Part shown: positions 41,159-49,496 of the stretch, piece by piece | Position numbering within the stretch: position 1 is the stretch's first letter | How the letters are laid out: every line of letters begins with the position of its first letter | Program-made: the position numbers and the translations under genes | Notes under the pieces: generated by a model | The model's database searches: none | What the model saw: the letters and a program-made list of their open reading frames with translations, nothing else | What the model was told of the DNA's origin: nothing | Assembly (NCBI GenBank): GCA_023406895.1 | Contig: JAEXTV010000005.1 | Location: forward strand, 23,353 to 87,352 | Direction of reading: 5' to 3' | From: Bacillota bacterium | GTDB taxonomy: Bacteria > Bacillota > Clostridia > Christensenellales > SZUA-584 | Length of the DNA stretch: 64,000 nucleotides

Positions 41159-41500
41159 ATGCCGCTCTCTCATCTCGGATGCTGCGGCGCATATTGCGCC
41201 GCATGCAAGGTGTTTGCCGCAGGGCCTTGCAAGGGCTGCAAGCTTGGCTACGATACCCTCGAGCGCGACATCACAAAAGCCAAATGTTCTTACAAGGTCT
41301 GCTGCATCAAAAAGGGCCTTGGTTCCTGCGCCGAATGCGGGGATTATGATACCTGCGAATCCATACAAAGCTTTCATAACCGCAGCGGATACAAATACGG
41401 CAAATACAAACAGGCTGTGGCGTTCATCAGAGAGCACGGATACGACAAGTTTTTTGATATCGCGGACACATGGACAAATGCCTATGGAAAATATAAATAA
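41159..41500 (+). CDS. DUF3795 domain protein
   Basis: 113 residues from the ATG at 41159 (AAAAAGGAG upstream at a good distance; two earlier starts are too close or before the site). Rich in cysteine: CCGAYCAACKVFAAGPCKGC, SYKVCCIKKGLGSCAECGDYDTCES, typical for DUF3795, a presumed metal- or iron-sulfur-binding domain. The tail (AFIREHGYDKFFDIADTW) is a second common part. It precedes the methyltransferase gene by 11 bases. Intact relative of the broken copy at 38744. Confidence 0.85.
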   Translation: MPLSHLGCCGAYCAACKVFAAGPCKGCKLGYDTLERDITKAKCSYKVCCIKKGLGSCAECGDYDTCESIQSFHNRSGYKYGKYKQAVAFIREHGYDKFFDIADTWTNAYGKYK

Positions 41501-41511
41501 AGGACGAAATC

Positions 41512-42285
41512 ATGAGCGACTGGAAACCTGAATTGTACTTAAAATTTGAAAGGCAGCGCACGCAGCCGTCAATCGATCTCACAGCGCGGATCGACCTTGC
41601 CGCCCCGAAGCGCATTATCGATATCGGGTGCGGCCCCGGCAACAGCACTGCCGTGCTCAAAAACCGCTGGCCGAATGCCAATATCACGGGGCTCGACAGC
41701 TCCCCCGCCATGATCGCGCAGGCGGGTCAAACGAATCAAGATATCACATGGGTATGCGCCGACGCTTCAAACGACCTCAGTGCCTTGGGGCGGTTCGATA
41801 TCGTGTTCTCCAACGCGGCGATTCAGTGGATGCCCGATCATGAGACGCTGCTGCCGAATCTGTTCTCGCTGCTCGCAGACGGCGGCGTGCTCGCCGTTCA
41901 GGTGCCCAACACCACACATATGCCGATTCATATCGCGCTGCAAGCCCTTGTTAAGAGCGGAGAATGGCATGATAAGCTTGGTCACATCACCACGCACGCC
42001 ACCTGTGCCGCGCCAACCTATTATGATATTTTAAGCACACTGACACCCGATATCGATCTTTGGGAAACGCACTACCATCATGTAATGGACAGCCACAACG
42101 CGCTTTTGCAGTGGTACACCAGCACGGGGCTGCGCCCTTACCTCAATGCTCTGGAAAATGAGAACGATAAAGACGCGTTTCTCGCGGATTTTGAGAACAC
42201 GCTTAGCAATGCGTATCCGTCTCAGAGCGACGGCAAGGTGCTGTTTCCGTTTGTGCGTATTTTTTTCATTGCACGCAAGGTGTGA
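41512..42285 (+). CDS. tam: Trans-aconitate 2-methyltransferase-like SAM methyltransferase
   Basis: 257 residues. SAM-binding motif IIDIGCGPGNST, then ITGLDSSPAMIAQA, FSNAAIQWMPDHETLL and YHHVMDSHNALLQWYTSTGL, which match Tam. Tam methylates trans-aconitate, an inhibitor of aconitase that forms spontaneously from cis-aconitate. AAAGGAC precedes the ATG. Probably cotranscribed with the DUF3795 gene 11 bases upstream. Confidence 0.87.
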   Translation: MSDWKPELYLKFERQRTQPSIDLTARIDLAAPKRIIDIGCGPGNSTAVLKNRWPNANITGLDSSPAMIAQAGQTNQDITWVCADASNDLSALGRFDIVFSNAAIQWMPDHETLLPNLFSLLADGGVLAVQVPNTTHMPIHIALQALVKSGEWHDKLGHITTHATCAAPTYYDILSTLTPDIDLWETHYHHVMDSHNALLQWYTSTGLRPYLNALENENDKDAFLADFENTLSNAYPSQSDGKVLFPFVRIFFIARKV

Positions 42286-42297
42286 AAAATCGCATCA

Positions 42298-42325
42298 AAA
42301 AAAGGACGCGTTTGGCGTCCTTTCA
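42298..42325 (+). terminator. Terminator after tam, copy 1
   Basis: AAAGGACGC and GCGTCCTTT pair around GTTTG-type loop, just after the stop codon. The 23-bp hairpin (42301-42323) is repeated exactly at 42508-42530. Only the second copy has a long T tail. Confidence 0.75.
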
Positions 42326-42507
42326 GAGTGTCAAAAAAGCCTCTTATCATGGCCCCCTCTGACGAGGGGGCTGTCACCGATAGGTGACTGGGGGAGAGAA
42401 AATGGCTTGAAAACGGTCACTCCCTCCGGCACTACGTGCCACCTCCCGGTCCATCCCTTTGGGATAGTCGTCTGAGGGAGGCTTAAATACACTTTATCGA
42501 CAGCCTG
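42324..42507. mobile_element. Small mobile-like element (MITE-like) between two terminator copies
   Basis: 184 bases without a gene. The ends CAGAGTGTC and GACAGCCTG are imperfect inverted repeats (7 of 9 match after complementing). Inside are a CCCCCTCTGACGAGGGGG hairpin, a CTGTCACCGATAGGTGACTG hairpin, a GGCACTACGTGCC hairpin, and CCTCCC...GGGAGG blocks. Degenerate relatives lie at 23833, 35040 and 43255. A related family of short repeats could explain these. The identical 23-bp sequences at both sides look like a target duplication. Confidence 0.6.
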
Positions 42508-42534
42508 AAAGGACGCGTTTGGCGTCCTTTTTTG
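42508..42534 (+). terminator. Terminator after tam, copy 2
   Basis: Same 23 bases as 42301-42323, followed by a T run (TTTT TTG). Confidence 0.75.
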
Positions 42535-42617
42535 ATCCGCTATATCATTGTCCCAACGACCCCACAATGTGGAATGGGCGCTGTCATAGGGGGCTGCCTA
42601 GATCATCATCATTCGTT

Positions 42618-43112
42618 TTAGTATTCGATGAACTTGGCACCCGGTACGCCGCAGATCGGGCAGCTGTTTGGCCGCGCCAATTCTATATTGCCGCAAACGG
42701 GGCACAGATAATAGAAAACTTCCTGCGTGTCGTCCATATTCTGCAGCGCCTGCGCATACAGCCTTGCGTGCACCTCTTCGGCCTTCATCGCAAATGTAAA
42801 GGTACGTACTGCCGCGCTGTTTCCCTCTTCCTCGGCGGTTGCCACAAATCCGGGGTACATATCTTTATATTCATGCGTCTCTCCGGCCACCGCGTCTTTC
42901 AGGTTCGCCGCCGTATCGCCTATTTTCCCTGCCACCTCGAAATGCTTAAGCGCGTGAAGCGTCTCGGCATCCGATGCCGCGCGGAAAAGCTTCGCGGCGT
43001 TCAGCTTGCCTTCCTTCTCGGCTTGTTTCGCATAGGCCGTATATTTTCTGTTTGCTTGCGATTCTCCCGCAAAGGCCTCCATCAAATTGCTACTTGTCTT
43101 GTTGTCGCTCAT
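42618..43112 (-). CDS. Rubrerythrin
   Basis: 164 residues. The N-terminal four-helix diiron domain has repeated Glu/His patterns (MEAFAGESQANRKY, ETLHALKHFEVAG, AGETHEYKDMYPGF, KAEEVHARLYAQAL). The C-terminal rubredoxin-like domain has CPVCGNIE and CPICGVPG. It reduces hydrogen peroxide to water in anaerobes. AGGAGGATG precedes the ATG. It is a single gene, without a Perr or rubredoxin gene beside it. Confidence 0.96.
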   Translation of the reverse strand: MSDNKTSSNLMEAFAGESQANRKYTAYAKQAEKEGKLNAAKLFRAASDAETLHALKHFEVAGKIGDTAANLKDAVAGETHEYKDMYPGFVATAEEEGNSAAVRTFTFAMKAEEVHARLYAQALQNMDDTQEVFYYLCPVCGNIELARPNSCPICGVPGAKFIEY

Positions 43113-43254
43113 AAAACCATCCTCCTGATTCTTTTGATAAGTGTTGAATTCAACGTTTGTTGCCCGTAACCCTTCTTTACCAATGAGTGTTCACAAAATG
43201 CTCAAAAATATGATGAATCAAATAAACCAATCCAATATTTGATTGAAAGCGTGT

Positions 43255-43432
43255 CAAAGAATTGATTTTCGCGGTCCCTCTAACGGCTGCACGATGGGGT
43301 GGATAAAGGGCAGTCACCGATACGTGGCTGCGGGGAAGGGAAAATGCTCAAAATCGGTCATGCCTTACGGCATATCGTGACCATCTCGCGGTTCATCGCT
43401 TTCAAGATTTTTATCTGCGGAGGCTGTTTTCA
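43255..43432 (+). repeat. Degenerate copy of the mobile-like repeat
   Basis: The order GTCAAA, CCCTCT, CAGTCACCGATACGTGGCTG, GGAAAATG, CTCAAAATCGGTCA, a GGCA...hairpin and GCGGAGGCTG follows 42324-42507, with many base changes. There is no gene in 43113-43507. Confidence 0.55.
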
Positions 43433-43507
43433 ACTATATCGCCTGCCCGGCCAATCCACATAGATCGAAACAGCGTGAACGTTGAGGGGCAGATGTTTTT
43501 TATTTGG

Positions 43508-43750
43508 TTATTCGTCTTCAAATACGGACTCGTTCATCACATCGTAGTCCAGCAGTTCAGACACGGTCATATCGAGCCCCACCGCAATACGGTGAAGCGT
43601 GCGCAATGTGGGGTTCTGGGTATGTCCTTTTGCAATGTTTTCAAGCGTCGATTGTCTCAGCCCCGAAAGAGAGGCCAGCCGGTTCAGCGTCAGTTTTCTC
43701 TCACTGCATATATCGATAATGCGCTCGGCAACCGCTTCTGCATATGTCAT
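43508..43750 (-). CDS. XRE-family transcriptional regulator
   Basis: 80 residues, a single helix-turn-helix domain (LTLNRLASLSGLRQSTLENI, then KGHTQNPTLRTLHRIAVGLD). The ATG at 43750 is preferred (GAGGTG upstream); a GTG three codons earlier overlaps that site. Short XRE proteins of this type control stress or sporulation genes, but the target is not visible. It is divergent from the gene at 43899. Confidence 0.82.
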   Translation of the reverse strand: MTYAEAVAERIIDICSERKLTLNRLASLSGLRQSTLENIAKGHTQNPTLRTLHRIAVGLDMTVSELLDYDVMNESVFEDE

Positions 43751-43898
43751 AGATGTCACCTCGAATAAATCGCCGGTAGTCTTTTATTATTCATATCATA
43801 ACAAAACCGGCGCCTGCTTATTACCCCTTCACGGTTGACATTTTGTATATTTAACTATATATTGGTGAAAGTATGTAATCACAAACAATGGAGTCAGT

Positions 43899-44090
43899 AT
43901 GGAAATAAATCCGCACAACAAGATCCAAGCCGAACGGGAAAAGCTCAATCAGATGATCGACGACACCATAAAAAATCGCATCCCTCTTTCAAAGAATTCA
44001 GATATACAACAACAGGGAAGGTTTTTGGAACAGCTTATTGAGAAGGCGAACGCCCTCACAAATTCCCCCGACGCGGGAAACCGCAAATAG
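43899..44090 (+). CDS. Small helical protein, weakly Spo0E-like
   Basis: 63 residues (NKIQAEREKLNQMIDDTIKN..., then QQQGRFLEQLIEKANAL). The spacing of the two helices recalls Spo0E-type aspartyl phosphatases, which act on Spo0A-P, but the usual SQELD motif is not present (SDIQQQGRFLEQLI instead). So the link is weak. GGAG is present just before the ATG. It is divergent from an XRE gene and convergent with the nnr gene. Confidence 0.5.
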   Translation: MEINPHNKIQAEREKLNQMIDDTIKNRIPLSKNSDIQQQGRFLEQLIEKANALTNSPDAGNRK

Positions 44091-44112
44091 ACGCCGCATA
44101 TCAATATGCCGC

Positions 44113-45642
44113 TTAATTTTTGTGACCCGTCATATCCATTGAGACACAGGAAAGATGCGCAAGCGTATCCGTCGCTGTCATAGAAAGCTCTCCGAGCTGC
44201 GCCGCCGCAGCTTCTCCCGCCTTGCCGCATATGTAAGAACCTGTCACAGCCGCCTCAAATGCCGTTTTACCGCCTTCGCGCCCGCCGCACATCAAACCGC
44301 TTATCACGCCCGTCAGTATATCGCCGCTGCCGCCGCGTGCCATACCCGGAGACCCTGCTGTCACAAACACTGTACGCTGCCCGTCTGTAATGATTGTCGT
44401 GGCGCCTTTGAGCAGCAGCACAATACCATATTCATTCGCAAAGCTTTGCGCATATGTCAGCGGGTCGCTTAATATCTGTTCCACCGAAGCACCGCACAGC
44501 CGTGAAAACTCCTTCACATGCGGTGTCAGCACAACATCGCCAACTTTCTCTTTCAACAGCTTCACATCCTGCGCAATCAGGTTGAGCGCGTCCGCGTCGA
44601 ATACCTTGCGGATATCATAATGCGTGAGCAGATGGCGCACCGCCGCCATTGTCCCGCCGCCCGTGGATAGCCCGGGGCCTGCGGCCAGCGCCGTTTTGCC
44701 TTCCATCAGTTTATCGAGGCCGTCAAGGCACTGCTCCGAGAGACATCCCGAAAAATCATCGAGCGCAAACGTCATACTCTCGGGATTTTCGGTTTCAAAC
44801 ACGCTTTGCAGACAGGCCGGCACGCCCGCCGTCACCAGCCCCGCGCCCGCGTGCAGCGCCGCGCCCACACACATGAGCCCCGCACCCGCCATGCCCCGGC
44901 TGCCCACGATGCACGCAAGCCGCCCGTAGCTGCCTTTGTTCGTATCCGCCTGACGCGGCTGCAGCGAAACCCGGTCCGCCCAGCCCATAAAGCTTTGTGT
45001 AAAGCCGGCTGTTACGCCGATCTCTTTAACGGTGAGCTTGCCTGTATGAGCGCGCCCCGGAAACAGCAAATGCCCCGGCTTCGCACACTGGAACGTCACC
45101 GTCTCGTCCGCGTTCACAGCGATACCGCGTACCGCGCCCGTGTCCGCGTCGATGCCCGACGCGATATCACACGCAACCACATACGCGCCGCTTTGATTGA
45201 TCAGATGAATCACTGCCGCGTTGATGCCCGTGACATCGCGCGAGAGCCCCACGCCGAAAGCCGCGTCAATAATCACGCCGCCGCACAGCCCCAAAAGAAA
45301 TGCTCCGGCTGTGTCCTCATCCTCTATCTCGATGATACGCCGGCCAAAAAAGGCCGCGTTCACCGCCGCGTCACCTTTGAGCGCTTCGGCTTTGCCGATG
45401 AGGCAGACCGTCACCGCATAGCCCTTGGCCTCAAGCTGCCGTGCCGCCGCAAAACCGTCGCCGCCGTTATTGCCCACGCCGCAAACCGCCACAATTTTGG
45501 TTTGCGTGCCGAAGCGCTCGGATATCACCGATGTGATGCCGAACGCCGCGTTCTCCATCAGCACGAGAGACGGAATGTTGCGCTGTTCGATCATGAACTT
45601 ATCAAGAGCCTGCATATCGTTTTTGCGCAGAACAGGTATCAT
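44113..45642 (-). CDS. nnr: Bifunctional NAD(P)H-hydrate epimerase / ADP-dependent dehydratase
   Basis: 509 residues. The first 210 form the YjeF_N epimerase (NNGGDGFAAARQLEAKGYAV and a DAAFGVGLSRDV site). The rest is the ribokinase-like dehydratase with VGSRGMAGAGLMCVGAALHAG, FDADALNLI, LTPHVKEFSRL and GSGDILTGVISGLM. Together they repair damaged hydrated NADH and NADPH. AAGGAGA precedes the ATG, which overlaps the acpS stop codon by four bases (ATGA). Last gene of the operon. Confidence 0.95.
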   Translation of the reverse strand: MIPVLRKNDMQALDKFMIEQRNIPSLVLMENAAFGITSVISERFGTQTKIVAVCGVGNNGGDGFAAARQLEAKGYAVTVCLIGKAEALKGDAAVNAAFFGRRIIEIEDEDTAGAFLLGLCGGVIIDAAFGVGLSRDVTGINAAVIHLINQSGAYVVACDIASGIDADTGAVRGIAVNADETVTFQCAKPGHLLFPGRAHTGKLTVKEIGVTAGFTQSFMGWADRVSLQPRQADTNKGSYGRLACIVGSRGMAGAGLMCVGAALHAGAGLVTAGVPACLQSVFETENPESMTFALDDFSGCLSEQCLDGLDKLMEGKTALAAGPGLSTGGGTMAAVRHLLTHYDIRKVFDADALNLIAQDVKLLKEKVGDVVLTPHVKEFSRLCGASVEQILSDPLTYAQSFANEYGIVLLLKGATTIITDGQRTVFVTAGSPGMARGGSGDILTGVISGLMCGGREGGKTAFEAAVTGSYICGKAGEAAAAQLGELSMTATDTLAHLSCVSMDMTGHKN

Positions 45643-46016
45643 TGTGCGTCTCCTTCCGCGACGGCCTGTGCCACCGCATAACGCTCCGAATGCGAAATGG
45701 AAATGTGCATGTGTTTAACGCCAAGCGCTTCGGCCTTTTGCTGCGCTGCGCCCCTAAGCGCAATCACAGGCTGCCCCGACGGCGCGCGCAGCGTCTCGAT
45801 ATCCTTCATCGGAAGGTCGCCAAGCCCGCATCCGAGCGATTTTAATACCGCCTCTTTGGCCGCGAACCGCCCCGCCACCGTTTCCATTCTGTATTTACAC
45901 GCTTCAAACAGCGCAATTTCCGCGTCCGTAAAAATCTTCTCGAAAAACCGCTCGTTTTTTGCGGCTTTGGCAATGCGCTCAATTTCGACGATGTCCACAC
46001 CCGTGCCGATGATCAT
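45639..46016 (-). CDS. acpS: Holo-[acyl-carrier-protein] synthase
   Basis: 125 residues, normal length. It starts MIIGTGVDIVEIERI and holds GRFAAKEAVLKSLG and ISISHSERYAVAQAV, the magnesium and CoA binding motifs. It moves 4'-phosphopantetheine from CoA to a serine of acyl carrier protein. GGAGG precedes the ATG. It overlaps its neighbours by four bases on both sides, so the operon is tightly coupled. The neighbourhood acpS-nnr is common in Bacillota. Confidence 0.96.
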   Translation of the reverse strand: MIIGTGVDIVEIERIAKAAKNERFFEKIFTDAEIALFEACKYRMETVAGRFAAKEAVLKSLGCGLGDLPMKDIETLRAPSGQPVIALRGAAQQKAEALGVKHMHISISHSERYAVAQAVAEGDAQ

Positions 46017-46918
46017 GCGCCCGCCTCCGTCACCGCGTTGATCACCGCGCGCGCCGCCGCTTCCGCACCCGCCGCGAGCAGGGCATTAAAATCGCCTGTT
46101 TTTTCTGCCGTGCCGAACGCGAACACCGTATCGCCGTCGAACATCGTGTGCGCGGGACGGATGACCATCGCAATGCCATCCTGCCCCACCGCGGCGAGCT
46201 TGTTCGCCTGTTCTTTTGTGAGCGCTGCGTTGGTGCCCACAATGCCAATCGTGGTGTTCTGGCCCGAAAAGTCCAAGCCCCTGCATCCCATCAGCACCTC
46301 GCTGACGGTGCCGCTCTGCATCCCCGCTATCTTTTTACCCGTCGTGTGGTCGTAAATATCGCCCAGCGCGTTCACCGCAAACGCCGCCGCGACGATCACG
46401 CCGCCCGGCAGAGTCACAGCCGCACTGCCGAAGCCGCCGCGCGCAGCCAGCGGCATACCCGCCGCCTTGCCCACCGTCGCGCCCGTGCCCGCGCCCACAC
46501 GCCCCTGCATCAGTTTATCCGAAGCGTTTTGGCACGCCTTATATCCCGCCGCCGCGTCCGGCCTCACCGCCGCACTGCCCACCGCGAGATCAAAAAGCAC
46601 CGCAGCCGGCACGATGGGCACGCGGGCCACACCCGTATCAAAGCCGATATTCTGCTCCTCGAGCCATCGCATCACGCCGTCCGCCGCGGCCAGCCCGAAA
46701 GCGCTGCCGCCCGAGAGCAGCAAAGCATGCGCCGCCTGCACCGCGTTCGTGGGGCGAAGCAGATCAGTCTCACGTGTGCCAGGTGCGCTGCCGCGCACAT
46801 CCACGCCCGTTACCGCGCCGCTGCCGAGCAACACGACGGTGCAGCCCGTCTGCGCTTCTTCATCCGTATAATGACCGGCGCGCACGCCTTTGATATCTGT
46901 CAGGCTTCCGCTATACAT
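46013..46918 (-). CDS. P1 family peptidase (DmpA/L-aminopeptidase type)
   Basis: 301 residues. The family features are ITDIKGVRAGHYTDEEAQTG-like SLTDIKGVRAGHYTD at the N-terminus, GVDVRGSAPGTRETDLL, LLSGGSAFGLAAADGV, and QNTTIGIVGTNAALTKEQ, the region where the chain is cleaved by itself to free the N-terminal nucleophile (here probably a Thr of NTT; Ser in many others). It may act on N-terminal residues of peptides or amides. GGGAGAAAGG precedes the ATG. It overlaps birA by eight bases. Confidence 0.9.
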   Translation of the reverse strand: MYSGSLTDIKGVRAGHYTDEEAQTGCTVVLLGSGAVTGVDVRGSAPGTRETDLLRPTNAVQAAHALLLSGGSAFGLAAADGVMRWLEEQNIGFDTGVARVPIVPAAVLFDLAVGSAAVRPDAAAGYKACQNASDKLMQGRVGAGTGATVGKAAGMPLAARGGFGSAAVTLPGGVIVAAAFAVNALGDIYDHTTGKKIAGMQSGTVSEVLMGCRGLDFSGQNTTIGIVGTNAALTKEQANKLAAVGQDGIAMVIRPAHTMFDGDTVFAFGTAEKTGDFNALLAAGAEAAARAVINAVTEAGA

Positions 46919-47855
46919 AGCCTTTCTCCCCTCTTAAAGACACCTCTCCTGCGACAAAGCGTTTTGTCCGCCCGCCGACGTTCAAGAGTATCGCGCCGTC
47001 GTCGTCGTAACCGGCCAGCGTTCCCGTCTCGCTGCCGCCCATGCCCGTTACCGTTACTACACCTGCTATGGCGCTGCGTCTGCGAAACACGTCCATAAAC
47101 GGCGCAAGCCCGTTTTCAGTGAATGTATCGAATGCGTCCAGAAATCTGTCGATCACCGCGGCTGCGAGCTGCGTGTTGTTGGCGTTCAGCGCAAACGCCG
47201 TGCCGCGTATGTCGTTCTCAAAAAGCGACGCGTCCGTGTTGATGCCGATACCGCACACCACAAACTCGACACCGTCCATGTTCACCATGCTCTCGGTGAG
47301 TATGCCCGCCGCTTTCCTGCCGTCCACAATCACATCGTTGGGCCATTTGATCAGCGGCCTCGCATCAGAAACCGATTCGACCGCGGCACAAACCGCCACA
47401 GCCGCCGCCAGTGTGAGCCCCGATATTTTTTCGGGGTCCGTCTTGGGGCGCACAAGGAACGTCATATACACGCCTTGTCCGGGCTTTGACGCCCAGACGC
47501 GGCCTTTTCTTCCTTTTCCCGCCGTCTGCTCCCCCGCAATGAACACTGCTGCCTGCAGTTTCGTATCCCGCGCGGCAGCCTTGGCCACGTCGTTGGTGGA
47601 GGTTACGGAATCCTCGTAAAACACAGGAATATAACGCCACATGTGCGCGCGCACGTACTGAGCGCGCGGTATTTTGGGTGGTGATATAAGTCGGTAGCCC
47701 CTGCCTGTTACGCTTTCGATCTCCGCGCCGTCCTCCTGCATCGCTTTGATATGCTTCCAAAGCGCCGCCCGCGTCACACCAAACGCTTCAGCGAGCGCCC
47801 CGCCCGACACAAAGCCGTCTGTTCCGATCAGATGTCTGTATATGTCGTCTCTCAC
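46911..47855 (-). CDS. birA: Biotin-[acetyl-CoA-carboxylase] ligase and biotin operon repressor
   Basis: 314 residues. The N-terminal helix-turn-helix (FVSGGALAEAFGVTRAALWKHI) binds DNA; the centre ligates biotin (GRKGRVWASKPGQGVYMTFL, IKWPNDVIVDGRKAAGIL); a C-terminal SH3-like domain follows (TGTLAGYDDDGAILLNVGG). Group II BirA that couples biotin supply to gene control. The start is GTG, GGAGG upstream. It overlaps the recX stop by four bases. Confidence 0.95.
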   Translation of the reverse strand: MRDDIYRHLIGTDGFVSGGALAEAFGVTRAALWKHIKAMQEDGAEIESVTGRGYRLISPPKIPRAQYVRAHMWRYIPVFYEDSVTSTNDVAKAAARDTKLQAAVFIAGEQTAGKGRKGRVWASKPGQGVYMTFLVRPKTDPEKISGLTLAAAVAVCAAVESVSDARPLIKWPNDVIVDGRKAAGILTESMVNMDGVEFVVCGIGINTDASLFENDIRGTAFALNANNTQLAAAVIDRFLDAFDTFTENGLAPFMDVFRRRSAIAGVVTVTGMGGSETGTLAGYDDDGAILLNVGGRTKRFVAGEVSLRGEKGYV

Positions 47856-48505
47856 GTTTCGTCCTCCGTTGCGCCGGACGCCTCAGCCTCCAGCAGTTCG
47901 CTGATCACGCTGTAATCAAAGCCGTGCCGCGCAAGCGCCGCATATTCCTTCTGTCTGGCCTTGCGCGCTTCCACACCCTTCAGACGCCCGGCCGCGGCTT
48001 GCAGTTGTTTGCGCGCAATCCGTTTTTCGTCTTCCTCGGTATATTCCTTTAGCGCTTCGTCAATCACGTTTGGCTCAATGCCCTTATCCTTAAGACGGTA
48101 TTCAACAGCTTTCCTGCCCCAGCGCCCCGTCTGCATCGCGCTGCGCACGTATTCACCCGCGAACGCCGCATCGTCCACGTAGCCGTAAGATGCGAGCTTG
48201 TCCATCGCGTCTTCCACAGCCGCTTCGTCGATGCCGCGCTCCGCGAGCCTGTCCTTCAGTTCCGCGCGCGTGCGCATTTTGTGCGCAATCAGCTTAACGG
48301 CACTGTCAAACGCGTACTGCGCGTTGTCGCGGCTGACCGCCTCTTTGAGCGTATCCGTGTTCACCGCCGCTCCCTCGCGTATGCCGAACGTCACGAGCGC
48401 CTCCGCGCCGAGCGAGGCCGTGTATTCACCGTCCACAAACACATTGTAACGGTTCTTGTTCTTTTTCTGCGGTTCCACCGCACTGACCACACTTCTGTCT
48501 TCCAT
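47852..48505 (-). CDS. recX: Regulatory protein RecX
   Basis: About 217 residues with the three tandem three-helix units of RecX: LIAHKMRTRAELKDRLAERG, YVDDAAFAGEYVRSAMQTGRWG, RKQLQAAAGRLKG and ARHGFDYSVISELL. RecX binds RecA filaments and limits recombination. The start codon is uncertain: several Met codons lie between 48505 and 48583 and no strong ribosome site is visible; 48505 fits family lengths best. It is the first gene of the five-gene minus-strand operon. Confidence 0.9.
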   Translation of the reverse strand: MEDRSVVSAVEPQKKNKNRYNVFVDGEYTASLGAEALVTFGIREGAAVNTDTLKEAVSRDNAQYAFDSAVKLIAHKMRTRAELKDRLAERGIDEAAVEDAMDKLASYGYVDDAAFAGEYVRSAMQTGRWGRKAVEYRLKDKGIEPNVIDEALKEYTEEDEKRIARKQLQAAAGRLKGVEARKARQKEYAALARHGFDYSVISELLEAEASGATEDET

Positions 48506-48884
48506 ATTTTCGATTATAAATGAATTCATCTGAAACATAAAGCGCATATTTTGCCCGTCTCTGCTTGAAAAGCGTGCCATCAACCGAACGAAAGAGTGGC
48601 TGTGAACGGAAGATATCCCATGCGCCGCTCAGTCAAGGGACCGTATATTGTTATCGTATCACTTTAAGTCAACAGGCTATCGCACCTTGACAGACAAAAG
48701 CCTTGGAAGCAGCGTGCGTAAGTGGGCATTGCAGCCGCAATCGGTTGATAATCCAGTATCAAATCCAAACGGCTTGCCAGGCGATCCTGCTTTTTTAGAT
48801 CGAGCAAAATCTTCGATTGCAGGCTGCGCGCATATTTTTCCCACGAAAGCGCAAACTAACAGCAAACTATTACGGAGGGAACAG

Positions 48885-49106
48885 ATGGGCGTTTTTAAAA
48901 ACATGGGGCTTATGCCCGAAATCGAGTCTAAGAACCTGATGATCATAGAAGACCAGCTCAAGCACGAGGCACTGGCCGCCAAGAAAAGCGAGGTATATGC
49001 CGATTATTTTGCCGACCCGGAACTGAAAAGCCTCGTTCAGCAAATTTCGCGGCATCACCGCGATAACTACAACAATCTGCTCGGATACTTGGACACGCAC
49101 AGGTAA
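48885..49106 (+). CDS. Small CotF-partner protein, pair 2
   Basis: 73 residues from the ATG at 48885 (ACGGAGGGA upstream); a longer frame to 48648 is not supported. A helical protein (MGVFKNMGLMPEIESKNLMI..., QISRHHRDNYNNLLGYLD). It matches the two-helix coat-partner pattern at 34734-34919. It precedes its CotF partner by ten bases. Confidence 0.82.
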   Translation: MGVFKNMGLMPEIESKNLMIIEDQLKHEALAAKKSEVYADYFADPELKSLVQQISRHHRDNYNNLLGYLDTHR

Positions 49107-49116
49107 GGAGATAACA

Positions 49117-49395
49117 ATGATGAATCAACAGCCAAATCTTTCGGAACAGGAACTGCTCAACGACCTTTTGAATCAGGAAAAGCAGATGGTCACATCCTAC
49201 GCGACGTTTTTAACCGAAGCGTCCTGCCACAATTTGCGCAAAGTGCTCTCCGGAAACCTGAGCCAGACGAGCCATGACCAGTTTCAGATTTTTGAACAGC
49301 TGCGCGACAAAGGCTATTATCAGGGCAGCGACGCGAGCGACCAGGAGGTTTTGAAGGTGAAAAGCACTTACAAAACCATGAAGGACGAATTCTAG
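49117..49395 (+). CDS. CotF-like spore coat protein, pair 2
   Basis: 92 residues with the coat F pattern (LSEQELLNDLLNQEKQMVTS, EASCHNLRKVLSGNL, FQIFEQLRDKGYYQ). It is the same length as its paralogue at 34440-34718. AAGGAGAT precedes the ATG. Both pairs should form small four-helix units in the spore coat; coat localisation is inferred from the family. Confidence 0.87.
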   Translation: MMNQQPNLSEQELLNDLLNQEKQMVTSYATFLTEASCHNLRKVLSGNLSQTSHDQFQIFEQLRDKGYYQGSDASDQEVLKVKSTYKTMKDEF

Positions 49396-49407
49396 GCAAT
49401 ATCATAT

Positions 49408-49432
49408 CCCGGCAACGCGCCGGGATTTTTTA
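49408..49432 (+). terminator. Terminator of CotF-like pair 2
   Basis: TCCCGGC and GCCGGGA form a 7-bp stem, followed by TTTTTTA. Confidence 0.85.
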
Positions 49433-49440
49433 TTGCGCCG

Positions 49441-49469
49441 TTACAAAAGGCATTTCATCGCTGTATAAT
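49441..49469 (+). promoter_or_regulatory. Promoter of the zinc-ribbon protein gene
   Basis: TTACAA (49441-49446) and a perfect TATAAT (49464-49469), spacer 17 bases, about 28 bases before the start codon. Confidence 0.72.
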
Positions 49470-49496
49470 GGATACCGAAGACAGGAGGCGTGAAGC

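Noticed and set aside
44806..45681. Long Arg/His-rich plus-strand frames here and at 46148-47098
   Set aside because: Antisense to nnr/acpS and to the P1 peptidase/birA genes; long antisense frames are usual in GC-rich codons.
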